From: Ceratopteris richardii
Lineage: Eukaryota; Streptophyta; Polypodiopsida; Polypodiales; Pteridaceae
Length of the DNA: 64,000 bases
Direction of reading: 5' to 3'
Assembly: GCA_020310875.1 (NCBI GenBank)
Contig: CM035422.1
Coordinates: 57,126,406-57,190,405, forward strand
Every line of letters begins with the position of its first letter. Position 1 is the first letter of the stretch. A model generated the notes under the pieces. That model did no database searches, was not told the DNA's origin, and worked only from the letters and a program-made list of their open reading frames with translations. The position numbers were made by a program, and so were the translations under genes. This document shows positions 40,790 to 51,137 of this stretch, one piece after another.

Positions 40790-41322
40790 TGAAAATGGAT
40801 AACAAATCACTGAGATATAAGCATCACAAGCTCACTATTCTGAGTAGACATAGTAGAGAAAAACAACAGAGATACTTAATGATGTATATGTATTATGGAA
40901 CATGATTTTACAAATTCATTGGCAAGAAGATGATGCCAAATGATAGTGAGGTGAGTGAGCAATGAAATGTGCTACTCAACCTCTACTAATGATCAATAAA
41001 TGTCTCTCAAAAGGGAGTGTTTTTGGCCGTGAGATTTCCAAGTGCTTTTATAGATGCTTTCTTCAAATTTGAATTTGAATTCAAATTTGGCTCTCACTAA
41101 AAGGTGATCCCCTTAATATAGGAGATATTCTCTCTAAGTAAAGTCGTGACTTTCCATTCTATATAACTCCACAAGTTTAGTGGATTTACAAGATTCTTGT
41201 AAGTCAAATGACTTTTACAAATGGTAAAAGGTATAAGCAAGATTTCATATAGTTCTTCAATTGTTTGCACATAACTCTTCCAATGCCTAGCCGAGTGTGA
41301 AGGCTTGGCTTTTGCACCAACA
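40790..41322 (-). repeat. Copia H 3' LTR
   Basis: The minus strand starts TGTTGGTGCAAAAGCCAAGC right after the polypurine tract TTGAGGGGAGC (41323-41333). The distal border near 40790 is a guess. Confidence 0.65.
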
Positions 41323-41361
41323 GCTCCCCTCAAGCCAAACATCTTGGCTTGTTCTTCTCCA

Positions 41362-42330
41362 TTAATCCTCTTGAATGTCATGTAATCCAATCATAGCCTT
41401 AAACCTGCAAAGTTTAGTACCATCAAGTGCTTTGGTCAATAAGTCTGCACATTGCATATTAGTGGATACATATGCAAATTGATTTTCCTTGCTCAATAGA
41501 TTCTCTCTCACATAGTGGTAGTGAACCTCTATATGTTTGGTTCTTGCATGATAGATAGGATTTGCTGCAAGATGTAGAGAACTAGTATTGTCACCAAAAA
41601 TCATTGGTGAGTTAGAATGTAGTCCCAAATCTGAATATAGCAATCTGATCCATATGGCTTCTTGAGTAGCATTGGCTAATCCCTTGTATTCAGCCTCTGT
41701 TGAGGCACAAAGCAACAGTAGGTTGCTTCTTGGAAGACCATGAAATGGGCTTATCACCTGTAAAAGAGAGATAACCTGAGGTACTCCTCTTGTCATCCTT
41801 ACAACCTGCCCAATCTACATATGAGTATAGCTTGATATCAAAATATGATGTATATGGAAAGTATAAACCTTGATTTTGAGTACCCTTGAGATACTTCAAA
41901 ATCCTCTTGGCAACTTTCAAGCGAGGTGCTCTAGGTTTGTGCATGAATTGAATTAAGGCACTTACTCCATAAGCAATATCAATCCTTATCAATGTAGCAT
42001 AGTTTAAGCTTCCTACTATGCTTTGATATCCTATAATGTCTTCAAGTAAATCACCTTCATGAGCACTAAATTTTTTATTTACCTCCATAGGAATGCTTGC
42101 TATCTTGGCATTATCCAAGTGGAACTTCTTCAACATGTCCTGCACATCTTTCTTTGAGTAATGTAAATTCTAGAATTTGTGTAGACCAATTGAAGTCCAA
42201 GAAAATACTTTCGTGATCCTAGATCAGTGATTTTGAACTCCTGCATCATTTGATTCTTGATGTGTTTGATGCCATTGGCATCACTACCTATAAGTATGAT
42301 ATCATCAACATACACACATAGGTATATCAC
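41362..42330 (-). pseudogene. Copia H RT end and RNase H
   Basis: 42130-42330: IYLCVYVDDIILIGSDANGI (YVDD active site) and FKITDLGSRKYFLGLQLVY. 41690-42145: MQDMLKKFHLDNAKIASIPM, GSLNYATLIRIDIAYGVSAL and RILKYLKGTQNQGLYFPYTS, then YSYVDWAGCKDDKRSTSGYL. 41362-41796: ASTEAEYKGLANATQEAIWI, NTSSLHLAANPIYHARTKHI and MQCADLLTKALDGTKL. This is typical plant copia RT-RNase H. It has a few breaks. Confidence 0.87.
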
Positions 42331-42355
42331 CTTTGAATTACTTCTCTTAAAAAAT

Positions 42356-42486
42356 AGAGAACTTTACCTGATGGATGTTGACTGCTCTACGTTCTTGATC
42401 CTCCTTGCTCTTCTCTTTCACTCTCCCATCTTTGTCTTCCTTGTCTCATACTCCCATGATGAATTAACTTGCCTTGACCACTAACA
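42356..42486 (-). repeat. LTR start scrap with polypurine tract
   Basis: The minus strand has CGCGAAAGAGGGGAGAG (42487-42503) then TGTTAGTGGTCAAGGCAAG, a 3' LTR start of another element. It is cut off where copia H begins. Confidence 0.55.
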
Positions 42487-42503
42487 CTCTCCCCTCTTTC
42501 GCG

Positions 42504-42689
42504 TATGTCATCCCTAACATACCCTTATTATGGAGGGTGATTTGTGTGATACTAAACCACGTGAGTGATGAAGTCATGTTCTTTTAATATGATTCCTCTG
42601 GCTAGATTAGTCATGAGTCAATCCCAATCTACAAGGCCTCAGACATCTTGATGTGGCATACATAACTGGTCGGCATGCATCGCTTGTGT
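42504..42689. other. Unassigned short gap
   Basis: No coding signal. It may belong to the element whose 3' LTR start is at 42486. Confidence 0.4.
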
Positions 42690-43307
42690 TACAAGGATCA
42701 ACAAAAAAGAAAGCCAAAGAAAGGAGCTAGAAGGAGCAAGGAGATGGAAACAATATGCAGATCTAGCAAAGAATAGACCTAATCATTTTTTCATAAATTA
42801 TTTTCAACCAAAAGTGATTTTCATCACTAAACCAACATTGTAAGTACCATTTTTTGATAGTTTCAACTCCATTTTGTACAAGCCAAGGAGTGCTCGAGTT
42901 TGAGGATATTAGAAGTATCTACCTATAATTTTCATAATTTTTAGACTTCATTTGAGCCCCGTAGAATCTAATTTTTAACTAGGGAAGACACTAGGTTTGG
43001 ATAGGACCAAAGCTAGTAAAAAACTATAAAAAGAGCTAGAGAGCTCATTTTTGAGGTTAGCTTGATAGAGATTAGAGCTTTTGTAAGAGAGATCTTTGAT
43101 AACTAAAAGCACTCCATTGTTCCTCTTATTGTCCTTGCCTTGTGTGCGTGTGTGTGTATGTGTGTGCATGCTAGTGTGCTTCTCACTCACACACTTGTGT
43201 CGTCACTTGCTCATGGTCATCATACCAGTCCTCACATCTCCGTGGATTGACATTTATGAGGTGGATCTCCTCACATTGGTCCTCACCATTGTGCTAGAGT
43301 GACGTCA
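42690..43307 (+). repeat. G1 5' LTR
   Basis: It ends GTGACGTCA shortly before the PBS. It shares with G2 the blocks TTTTCATCACT, CTCCATTTTGTACAAGCC, GAGCTAGAGAGCTCATTTTT and GTGTGTGTGTATGTGTGTGC. The left border is approximate. Confidence 0.78.
43024..43033 (+). promoter_or_regulatory. TATA box of the G1 LTR
   Basis: CTATAAAAAG, conserved at the same place in the G2 LTR (62267-62276) and the F LTR (50822-50831, minus), followed by the invariant AGCTAGAGAGCTCATTTTT. That conservation supports a core promoter and start region. Confidence 0.7.
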
Positions 43308-43311
43308 AATT

Positions 43312-43329
43312 TGGCACCATTGTCGGGGA
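43312..43329 (+). other. G1 primer binding site (tRNA-Asp type)
   Basis: TGGCACCATTGTCGGGGA, a slightly diverged form of TGGCGCCGTTGCCGGGGA at 62534. Confidence 0.85.
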
Positions 43330-43427
43330 GAGAGCTTAGAGGATGAGCATGTGATGGTAAGATGTAGAGTGTGATGTTGGAGTCGTGGGTAATTTCCTTA
43401 CTTTTCATTATTTTTTCTTACTTTCAT

Positions 43428-43460
43428 CATCATCATCATCATCATCATCACCATCATCAT
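43428..43460. repeat. (ATC)n run in the G1 leader
   Basis: CATCATCATCATCATCATCA followed by CCATCATCATCC. The G2 leader has a matching but shorter run at about 62646-62668. Confidence 0.9.
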
Positions 43461-43844
43461 CCTCACCATCTCCCATGTCAATCTCCATCTTTGCTGTAAC
43501 TTTTAGTGTTTTGATTATATTCCCTTCCCCATCTCATTCCCCTGATTCCACTTGTGGGAGAGAGAGTGAGAGAGAGCTATTGTGCATTCTATTTTTGTGT
43601 GCTTTTGAGTATTTCTTCCAAGTTTCATCTGTACCATCATCTCAAATAGCTTCCATAGGTATGACAAACCTCTACACAGGTCCCAAGATAACGACCTCTC
43701 TCTATCGTGATAGATAGAGAAAGTTGGTACTTCTTGTTTTCATGCATGGTGCGATAAAAAACATCATTAGAGCATCCCAAATCACTAAAAAGTTCCCAAA
43801 ATTTTGCATTTTTTTGGCCTATCGTGACAAACCAAAACCATGAT

Positions 43845-44745
43845 AGACACCATCTATCATGATAGACATAGTCTATTGTGACATACACCCATCTATTGTG
43901 ACAATCAAGACCCCACAACAGATGATATAAATCATCTATCATGAGAAACATGCATCTATCATGATAGAACAAAACCATGGCAAATGATAGACACCATCTA
44001 TCATGACAGACAAATGTCTATCGCAACAGAACAAAACCATGACAGACAATAGACACCATCTATTGCGATACCTGTATATCGGGACAAACAAGACCCCTTG
44101 ACAGACAATAGACTCTCTCTATTACGATAGACCAAAGCCACAACAGATGATAGACAGACAAGACCCCACAATATATGACAGACACCATCTATCATGACAA
44201 ACACCCATCTATTGTGATAGAACAAAACTGCAATAGACAATAGACACCATCTATCATGATAGGCGGGACTCCACGATAGATGACAAACATTGTCTATCGT
44301 GATAGACCAAAACCATGATAGATGATAGAGATTGTGTATCGTGATAGACACCATCTATTGCGATAGAAAGGAGCCCATGATAGATGATAGATAGCATCTA
44401 TTACTATAGACACTATCTATTGGGATAGACAGGACCCCACGATAGATGACAAACACCATCTATCATGATAGACACCCATCTATCGTGACAAAGCAAAACC
44501 ACGATAGATGATAGGCACCATCTATCGCGATAGATAGGACCCCACGACAGATGATAGACATCGTCTATCACTACAAACACCATCTATTGTGATAGACACC
44601 CATCTATCATGGAAAACACTCGTCTATCATGACAGACAACTATGCATGATAGAGATCATCTATCGCAACAGACACCCATCTATCGCTATAGACATGTCTA
44701 TTGTGATAGACACCGTCTATTAAGATAGACAACCAAATTTGATAA
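43845..44745. repeat. Palindrome array in the G1 leader
   Basis: About 900 bp of irregularly spaced copies of TCTATCATGATAGA, TCTATCGTGATAGA and TCTATCGCGATAGA with degraded variants, separated by short spacers such as CACCA, CAGGACCCCA and CAAAACCA. Each full copy is a 14-bp perfect palindrome with core ATC-NN-GAT. It occupies the leader between PBS and gag. The G2 leader has a different but matching array at 62860-63850. Confidence 0.9.
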
Positions 44746-45544
44746 AAATTAGCGTGTTAATTTTATGAAAATTTGGCCTAAAAATTGGCATTTTTAAAGG
44801 TCTTTTACCTACACCATTACTAAGGCCCTAGACAAATACACAAATATCCAGAGAGATCCTATTTGCCTATTTGAACCCCCAAAACCCTAAACTGACATAA
44901 CTTTTTCATAGGAAATTTGTTTTTTGAGATCTAAAGTGCATTGGAATTTGGAGTTGACCCACAGGTGGGATTAGGAAACCTAGGGAGCTCTAGAGAATTT
45001 TTGTGCAATACAAGGGGAAAAAAATGGGTCTTTAAAAATGTCCAAATCAAATTGTCTGTCAATTGAAGTTAAAAGCTTGAGCTAAACTTGGAGCTTTTAT
45101 AGGATCATTAAGAACTCTTGGAGAGACCAAAGCAAGGTGCTAGTGTGTGCAAGCTTGGGAATGCACATCCTGTGCATACAAATGCAAAAATGGAGAAGCG
45201 ACTTGAGGTTGGAAGTTCTCTCAACCCCCTCAGTCAATTTTTAGCATAGGCTAAGTGCCATTAGTGGTGATTGATGAGGGGCATGATAGGAACACTCAAG
45301 TTCTAAGAGCCTTTAATTTCTCAAGTTTAAGAATAGGGTAATTACAATCAAGGGACAACTTAAGGGCAAAGAATTTAATCTAATTGGATGAAAACCATCA
45401 AGTAAGACAAACCTGAATGTTCCTCACGACACATGTTATAAAACAAGGAAATACATTTTAAAGAAATTAAAAGGAACAAGTGATTGATATTAAGGAATCA
45501 ACAATGTGGTTGTACAAGGGTCATTGGGCTAATCAGTAGAGCAT
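44746..45544 (+). other. G1 leader downstream of the array
   Basis: Non-coding. Its first part (TTGAACCCCCAAAACCCTAA, CTGACATAACTTTTTCATA, GGTGGGATTAGGAAACC, GGGAGCTCTAGAGAATTTT) is homologous to G2 at 63890-63990, which proves that the two arrays sit at equivalent positions. Confidence 0.75.
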
Positions 45545-46195
45545 ATGAATCTTAGATCAGGTAGACACCTAGGGAGAGATCGACAAAGTATCAGATCATC
45601 AGAGGCTAGTATCAACCATATAATTAGGTCGTGGGGCCAACAACTTAGTGATTATCCCTACCTATGTACTTCACACACGAGTGATTCAAAGATATCCTTT
45701 AACATGAAACAACCAATAGGTAGTGCAAGCATAGCCTATTTACAAACACTAGAAGGTCCTTATAAGATGCTGTTGGATTATATTAGGACCAATCAATTAG
45801 CTGCATGCATCTATGAAAATGGTATGAGGCGATGAGTTGTCCAACTCAAAAATCCTGATCAACCCTTTTAACTTGAACATCCAGTGGTTGAATTTGAAGA
45901 GGGGTCATATATTGATAAGCAAGGAACCATCTATGTGGTTACCAACTTACCAAATAGGATATATGTGTTTGGAAATGTCATTCTTGAGAATGAGATATGA
46001 GACCTAGAGCAAGGGGACCTAGGACAAGAACCCAGGACTCCTCAAGGCAAGTCTGTCTTGACGAGAGTGATTACTCGAGAATGTGTAGGGTTTTGGATTG
46101 TAGATGTGTGCCTTGAACTGTATGATGTGAGTGATTATGAGTGGCACTTCAGGCTTGTGAGCTTATGTGAAGCTAGTTGAGCATGTAAGCAAGTC
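45545..46195 (+). pseudogene. Gag-like open stretch of G1
   Basis: The first 96 codons start MNLRSGRHLGRDRQSI, reminiscent of the LRSGR motif of plant gypsy gag regions, followed by a polar chain. Further text to 46150 (VVEFEEGSYIDKQGTIYVVT, NLPNRIYVFGNVILENEI) is part of the same coding region. No zinc knuckle is visible. Its place after PBS and leader supports gag, but I do not recognise the domain. It is broken and cut by the junction with E. Confidence 0.5.
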
Positions 46196-46339
46196 TTGGG
46201 CACCCAAATTTGTCGTGTATTGGGGTCAGCCCTCATCAACCGCTTTAGGACCCAAATAGAAATAGTTTGTTTTGGGAGATTTCTAGAACACTATTTCTTT
46301 GTAGTCTTGACCCGAGTAGTTGTTTCTTACAATCTCTCG

Positions 46340-46955
46340 AGCAGTGGGCTATTCACCCTTGCATGGCATAGTTGTTTGTCCCAATTAGAGTGTTTATTAT
46401 TCACCAATTTCAACACATTACATAGAATCTTATTTGCGCTCTTGGCTTGTCTATTAGCTTGTGGGCGATAGGGAGCAGACTTCTTATGTACCACCAAGAA
46501 TTCGTGGAGAGGATTTTGAATTACTTCGTTTAAAAAGTGCGTGCCTCTATCACTTACTAGCTTGATTGGTAGCCCCTATCTAGTGAAGACATTCTCAAAT
46601 AAGAACTTAGCCATTGTTTGAGCATCATTCTTCATTGTGGCCTTTACCTCTATCCATTTGTTTAGATAATCAATGGCAACAATAATGTATTCAATGTGTG
46701 AAATCAGAGCTAGGGGATTAATAGGACCAACAAAGTCTATTCCCACTTAGAGAATGCATGTCCACCCATCATAGGTTTCAAAGGCATCTCATCTTTATGT
46801 ATCAGGTACTGATTTTGCTGACAAGTATCATATCTCTTCACATAGGTATGTGCATCCATGTGAAGTATCACCCTATCTGGTCCAAAATGTCCTCCTACCA
46901 CACCTTGGTGAGCAGTTTCTAATATCTTGAGATATTCAATCTCATGGACACACAA
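46340..46955 (-). pseudogene. Gypsy E integrase
   Basis: The minus-strand text has ILETAHQGVVGGHFGPDRVI, LHMDAHTYVKRYDTCQQNQY, MPLKPMMGGHAFSKWE, then NAQTMAKFLFENVF- and GLPIKLVSDRGTHFLN-like catalytic-core text, matching F. It is the integration enzyme of the element, decayed. Confidence 0.8.
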
Positions 46956-47021
46956 CCTGAGATAGCCATCCTTTTCGTGTTTGTATAGATTATCTCCAAT
47001 GAGTGAATAATCTAGTGCTTC

Positions 47022-47677
47022 CTACTCTAAGATCTTTCGTCTTGCCAATTTCATCTCTTCAGGGAATGTTTTCATCCTCAAAAAGGCTACTAATGGTTCA
47101 CACCATTCTGATGCTAAAGACACTTGATATAGTGTGGCATGCTCCACAGGTGTTCTGACAACATAGATTGGGCATTCCTTACACGTCCAATGGACATCTA
47201 CCTCCATTGTTGACCAATAAACCCCTAACCTTTGCAAAGTCTATAGAGTCCGATGTTTGGAGTGAGTTGCTGTAGTGCACCTACATGTGCTATTTGCAAC
47301 CACTTTGCATGCTCATCTTCCTCTACACAACAAGCCTGTATGCCTTGATTGGTGTGCTTATACATGCTGCCTACCATGATGTGGTATTTTTGAGATCTCA
47401 CCACTTCTTCATCTCTTGCTCTCAATACAAGATGTTTGGGACCAAAGGTTAGAATAGGCACTATAGTGTTGGCCCATTTAGGAACTACTTCTAGATTGAA
47501 CAAGTAAGCACCAGGAAGGTCATCTGATACTCCTTGAGGAGACTCTCCTAAAGTTAGTCTAGAAAGGTGATCCGCCCTAAGGTGAGTCCTACCTTCCCTA
47601 ACCACAACTTCAAAGTCGTATTCCATTAGTAAGAGAAACCATCTTACTAACCTGCTAGTGTTGCATGGCTTGTTCAC
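47022..47677 (-). pseudogene. Gypsy E RNase H end and extra zinc module
   Basis: 47225-47677 has LVRWFLLLMEYDFEVVVREG, THLRADHLSRLTLGESPQG, VPILTFGPKHLVLRARDEE, KYHIMVGSMYKHTNQGIQAC and EHAKWLQIAHVGALQQ. 47022-47237 has MQRLGVYWSTMEVDVHWTCK and EHATLYQVSLASEWCEPLV. Together they show that the duplicated zinc module of F is also present in E. It is broken. Confidence 0.8.
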
Positions 47678-47749
47678 TAGATATAATAGTGCTTAAACTT
47701 ATTTGCAAGAAAATAATGTCTAAACTTCTTAACTGCACATACCATGCCT

Positions 47750-48720
47750 AATCATTCTCTTTCAATAGTGATATAATTTTGTTCAACTGCATTCCGTTGC
47801 CTACTAGCATACACACTAGGAAGATCCATATTTCCTTCGCCAGTAGGTTGTGCTAGTACACACCCAATAACATAATTGGATGCATCCACGTGAACATGGA
47901 ATGGTTCCAATATGGTGAAGTCAAGATTGGAGCTGAACATAATCGTCGCTTAAGCTCATTAAAGGAGTTTTCACATTCTTGTGTCCACTCAAAGTTAGTC
48001 AAAAGAGAGTATAGATGCTTCACATTGATTGCATACATATGAATGAAACGTCGATAATACTGCAATGACCCATGAAAGCTTGTACTTCCTGAACATTCTT
48101 TGGTCTAGGTAGCTTTGCAATAGCTCTAAGTTTCTCCTCATCCATGGTGATTCCATTCTTTGACACTATGCATCCTAGAATCTTGCTTGCCTGACCATAA
48201 AAACACACTTTTTTGGGTTCAAGTAGACCTGATATTCTGTGCATTTTTCAAATATTTGTTTGAGTTCAGGTATATGTGTGTTTCTAATGTTGGAATGAGC
48301 ACAAAGATCATCAACATAGACTTCCAAGTTTTTCCTCAAGAACTCTTTAAATACATGACACATCAGCCTCTAGAAGGTATTTGGCGCATTGGTAAGACCA
48401 AACGACATTACTCGAAAAGCAAATATGCCCCACTCTATGGCAAAAGCCATCTTATGCTGATCTTTTGGAGCAATGGCAACTTGATTGTATCGAGAGAATC
48501 CATCGAGGAAGCTGTAAACTTCCTGCTTGTCACTCTTTCTAATAGATGCTCAATGATAGGAAGCGGATAACTATCTCTAATAGTGGTTGCATTAACCTTC
48601 TTCAAGTTAATCCGTACCCACAACTTTCCATACTTTTTGGGCACAACTACAATGGAGGATACCCATTCAGTGTGCTCAACTTCATAGATAAATCTAGCTT
48701 CTACCATCCAATCTATCTCT
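47750..48720 (-). pseudogene. Gypsy E reverse transcriptase and RNase H start
   Basis: Pieces include MVEARFIYEVEHTEWVSSIV, VVPKKYGKLWVRINLKKVNA, CHVFKEFLRKNLEVYVDDLC (YVDD active site), YLNPKKCVFMVRQA, KILGCIVSKNGITMDEEKLR, NFEWTQECENSFNELKRRL and FHVHVDASNYVIGCVLAQPT. The copy parallels F residues 1-320. It is broken several times. Confidence 0.85.
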
Positions 48721-48816
48721 TCCTTGATCTTGGTAGCATAATTATCATTATATGTGCATGGCTTCTACTTAGAGGGTTTGGCTTCTGAGGTCATGGGAGT
48801 CGTATGTGAGCATATG

Positions 48817-49780
48817 TCATGGTCTACACCTTAGGTCTTTATAACTCCATGCGAACACATCTCTATATTCTCTTAGCAAGGCTATCAACTCCTGCTCCTC
48901 ATCCTCTGTCAAATCATGTCCTATGTACATGCATTGTTCTTCACCTTCTTCTATGGTCACAATGATCTTCTTAGTTTTTTCTTTGTTATCATAGGCCTCT
49001 CCTACTAGTGCTTCATATTTAGGTATCCTTATCATGACTTTTCTATCCTCTATCTCATATTTCTTAAAATTTTCAGGTACCTCAAACAAAGATTCCTCCT
49101 CATCAGGTGAGACTTCTCTCTTCTTTCTTTTCTTTCCTTCACCCTTGGTGGTTACCTGTGTGACTAATCTCACATCATTCATAAGATCTCCTTATCCTTG
49201 AGGGTGATCTTTTATTTTGTATAGGTATTCTTCTTATGATGCCTAAAAAGGATCCATTAATAATTGACTCTAAATCTGAGTCACTCTCTTGTTCTAGTTC
49301 TTCCGTGCTAGGCTCACGCTCTTCTATAACTGAATCACACATTATTGGTTCTATCATGAAAACCAAAATGTCATAGCCCTCTTCATCATAGTTTGATGTC
49401 CATTGTTCCTCATTGATAGCTATGTCCATTGTTGGTAAGATCTCCACCCAACCATGAGGTTCAAATTCTTCATTTGGGAATACCACGAGTGCATAGACTG
49501 GGTCTTGGATTGATCTATGAATTTCCTTCGCACCTATCTCTCTAGCATTCTATCTTTTCTCTTCTTCTTCTACAACTTTACACATCCATAAGTGAGTGTC
49601 TTCATGCATCCATGAGGATCCAAATCCTATGGAATGCACTGACTCCATATTGTCAGTGGCTTTATGGATGGGATTCCATTGTATAGGGGGCATGTCTCTA
49701 CGAGAGTAATCCTTGAGATTGACTTTGGTTGTAACTCCTAAGTGTTGTAGATACAAGGAATTAGTTCCCAAATCCTATAC
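48817..49780 (-). pseudogene. Gypsy E pre-RT segment
   Basis: Pieces 48817-49182 (SLFEVPENFKKYEIEDRKVM, QCMYIGHDLTEDEEQELIAL, REYRDVFAWSYKDL), 49175-49486 (MVFPNEEFEPHGWVEILPTM) and 49550-49771 (LGVTTKVNLKDYSRRDMPPI) follow the order seen in F between protease and RT. It is an acidic linker plus the start of RT, broken. Confidence 0.8.
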
Positions 49781-50530
49781 TACTTGCAATTGTCTCATGA
49801 ATGGTCTTCCCAAAATCATCTCATAGGCTTGAATTTTGCTAAAGTCACATATAGCAATAGTGTGCTCAAACTCTACACCACAAGTAGTGAGACTTATCCC
49901 TTCTAGCAATCCTAAAGGTTTCTCTATGTGACCATATGCCATCTATAATTTCATTCTTGTTGGCCTGAGTGTTGGTTTGCCCCAATGCTTCCATAGGGAA
50001 GTGGTAGCAATTGCAACTCCTACACATGAATCCAAAATAGCCTTAGTTGTGTACGCTTAATGGGTGATGAGAAGGTAGGTGTTTCCTTCTTCTCCTTCGC
50101 TCATGTCTCCTATCTTGTCCAAGGGTATTTCTGGCACTGTTCTATGAGATCCTACCTAGGAATGGGTTTTTGCTACTTCTAGTACTTGATTGGCTACATG
50201 TTTCCATAATTTTGGCTTAACCTTGAGTAGCTCCTCTAAAGTGAGATTGCACTTCACCTTAGTGTTCTTCACTACTTCCGTATTCCTAGGTATGGTTGTC
50301 TTCATTCCTTATCATGACTGTTGGTGCTCTCATACATGTAGACTTTGCTTCCCATGGTCATGTGAAATGCAGCAGTTCTTGTAAGGAATTAGACTCGAAG
50401 TCCAATCGTTCACTAGGCTGGTTATCCTCTTGCTCCCCATAAATAGAAGGAATACCTTGTGGGAATTGATCATGCAGGTCATCCAAAAGCTCAATGGGAG
50501 GAGGATTTTCACTTTCTTCTGCCCACTTTT
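49781..50530 (-). pseudogene. Gypsy E protease and gag-linker
   Basis: The minus-strand text gives AILDSCVGVAIATTSLWKHW-, CGVEFEHTIAICDF- and MILGRPFMRQLQ-like blocks (first protease of the family) and, nearest to 50530, AEESENPPPIELLDDLHDQF and RLDFESNSLQELL. The border at 50530 falls inside this coding text. Confidence 0.78.
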
Positions 50531-51110
50531 TGTTGCTCTAGCACAATGGTGAGAACCACGTTAAGAAGCTTCACCTCCTTAATGTCAATCCGCGGAAGAG
50601 ATAGGAGTGATATGAAGATCGTGAACGTGAGATGAAGTGAGAATGAAGGTGAGAAGCACAAAGATGCACACACACATACACACACACTACAAAGAGACAA
50701 GCAAGACACAATGGAAGGTGAGAAATCAATTCTATTACTCAAGAACACTCTTACAAGTTTAAAATAGCTCTAAGCTCTTCTCTACTCAAACAAGCTAACC
50801 TCAAAAATGAGCTCTCTAGCTCTTTTTATAGTTTCTAGACTAGTTTTGACCGGTTTCACATCTAGTGACCGGCCTAGTTAAAAAATAGGTCCTAGATGCT
50901 ATTTGGAAGGGTAAACGGTATCTAAAAATAACGAAAATTGGTACGTGCATTCTACCTAAGCTCCTCAAGCTCGAGGACTCCTCGGCTTGCACAAAATGGA
51001 GCTATGAATTAGAAAATGGGATTTTGTCTATATTACATATGTTACAAGAGTGATGAAAATCACTGTTGGATGTTTGAAGAAATAATAAGAACCATATTTG
51101 TTTGAAAAAT
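50531..51110 (-). repeat. F 3' LTR
   Basis: The plus strand starts TGTTGCTCTAGCACAATGG, so the LTR ends ...GCTAGAGCAACA on the minus strand. It is homologous to the G1 and G2 LTRs (CTCGAGCTTGAGGAG region, TATA box, CA-rich CACACACATACACACACAC at about 50668-50688). The start border near 51110 is approximate; a G-rich stretch GGAGCAGGGAGCCAG lies just before it. Confidence 0.8.
50822..50831 (-). promoter_or_regulatory. TATA box of the F LTR
   Basis: The minus strand reads CTATAAAAAG followed by AGCTAGAGAGCTCATTTTT, identical in context to the G1 and G2 LTRs. Confidence 0.7.
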
Positions 51111-51137
51111 TGATCCGACTGGCTCCCTGCTCCGTCG

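Larger units (their letters stand above)
40790..42355 (-). mobile_element. Copia element H, 3' half
   Basis: A minus-strand copia with RT C-terminal part, RNase H, purine tract and 3' LTR (about 40790-41322). The 5' half is missing; a different LTR scrap starts at 42356. The family is distinct from A0, A1 and K. It is broken but fairly well kept. Confidence 0.82.
42690..46195 (+). mobile_element. Partial gypsy element G1 (5' LTR, leader, gag-like start)
   Basis: Plus-strand 5' LTR (about 42690-43307), tRNA-Asp-type PBS (43312-43329), long leader with a palindrome array (43845-44745), and a gag-like open stretch (45545-45835). It ends near 46195 where gypsy E begins on the opposite strand. 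The LTR and leader are homologous to G2 (61920-64000) and the LTR to that of F. Pol is not present. It is broken and older than G2 by eye. Confidence 0.82.
46196..50530 (-). mobile_element. Partial gypsy element E (family F)
   Basis: A minus-strand relative of F with gag-linker, protease, RT, RNase H, extra zinc module, integrase and a short tail with RQIWVP-type motifs (about 46196-46290). Its upstream side is cut exactly at 50530 by the LTR end of element F, and its coding text continues up to that border, so F inserted into E. No LTR of E is seen. It is broken many times, about a dozen or more. Confidence 0.85.

Noticed and set aside
43385-43717. 110-codon frame with a Ser-rich run in the G1 leader
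   Set aside because: The Ser run is the (ATC)n microsatellite read in one frame; the homologous place in G2 has no conserved protein.
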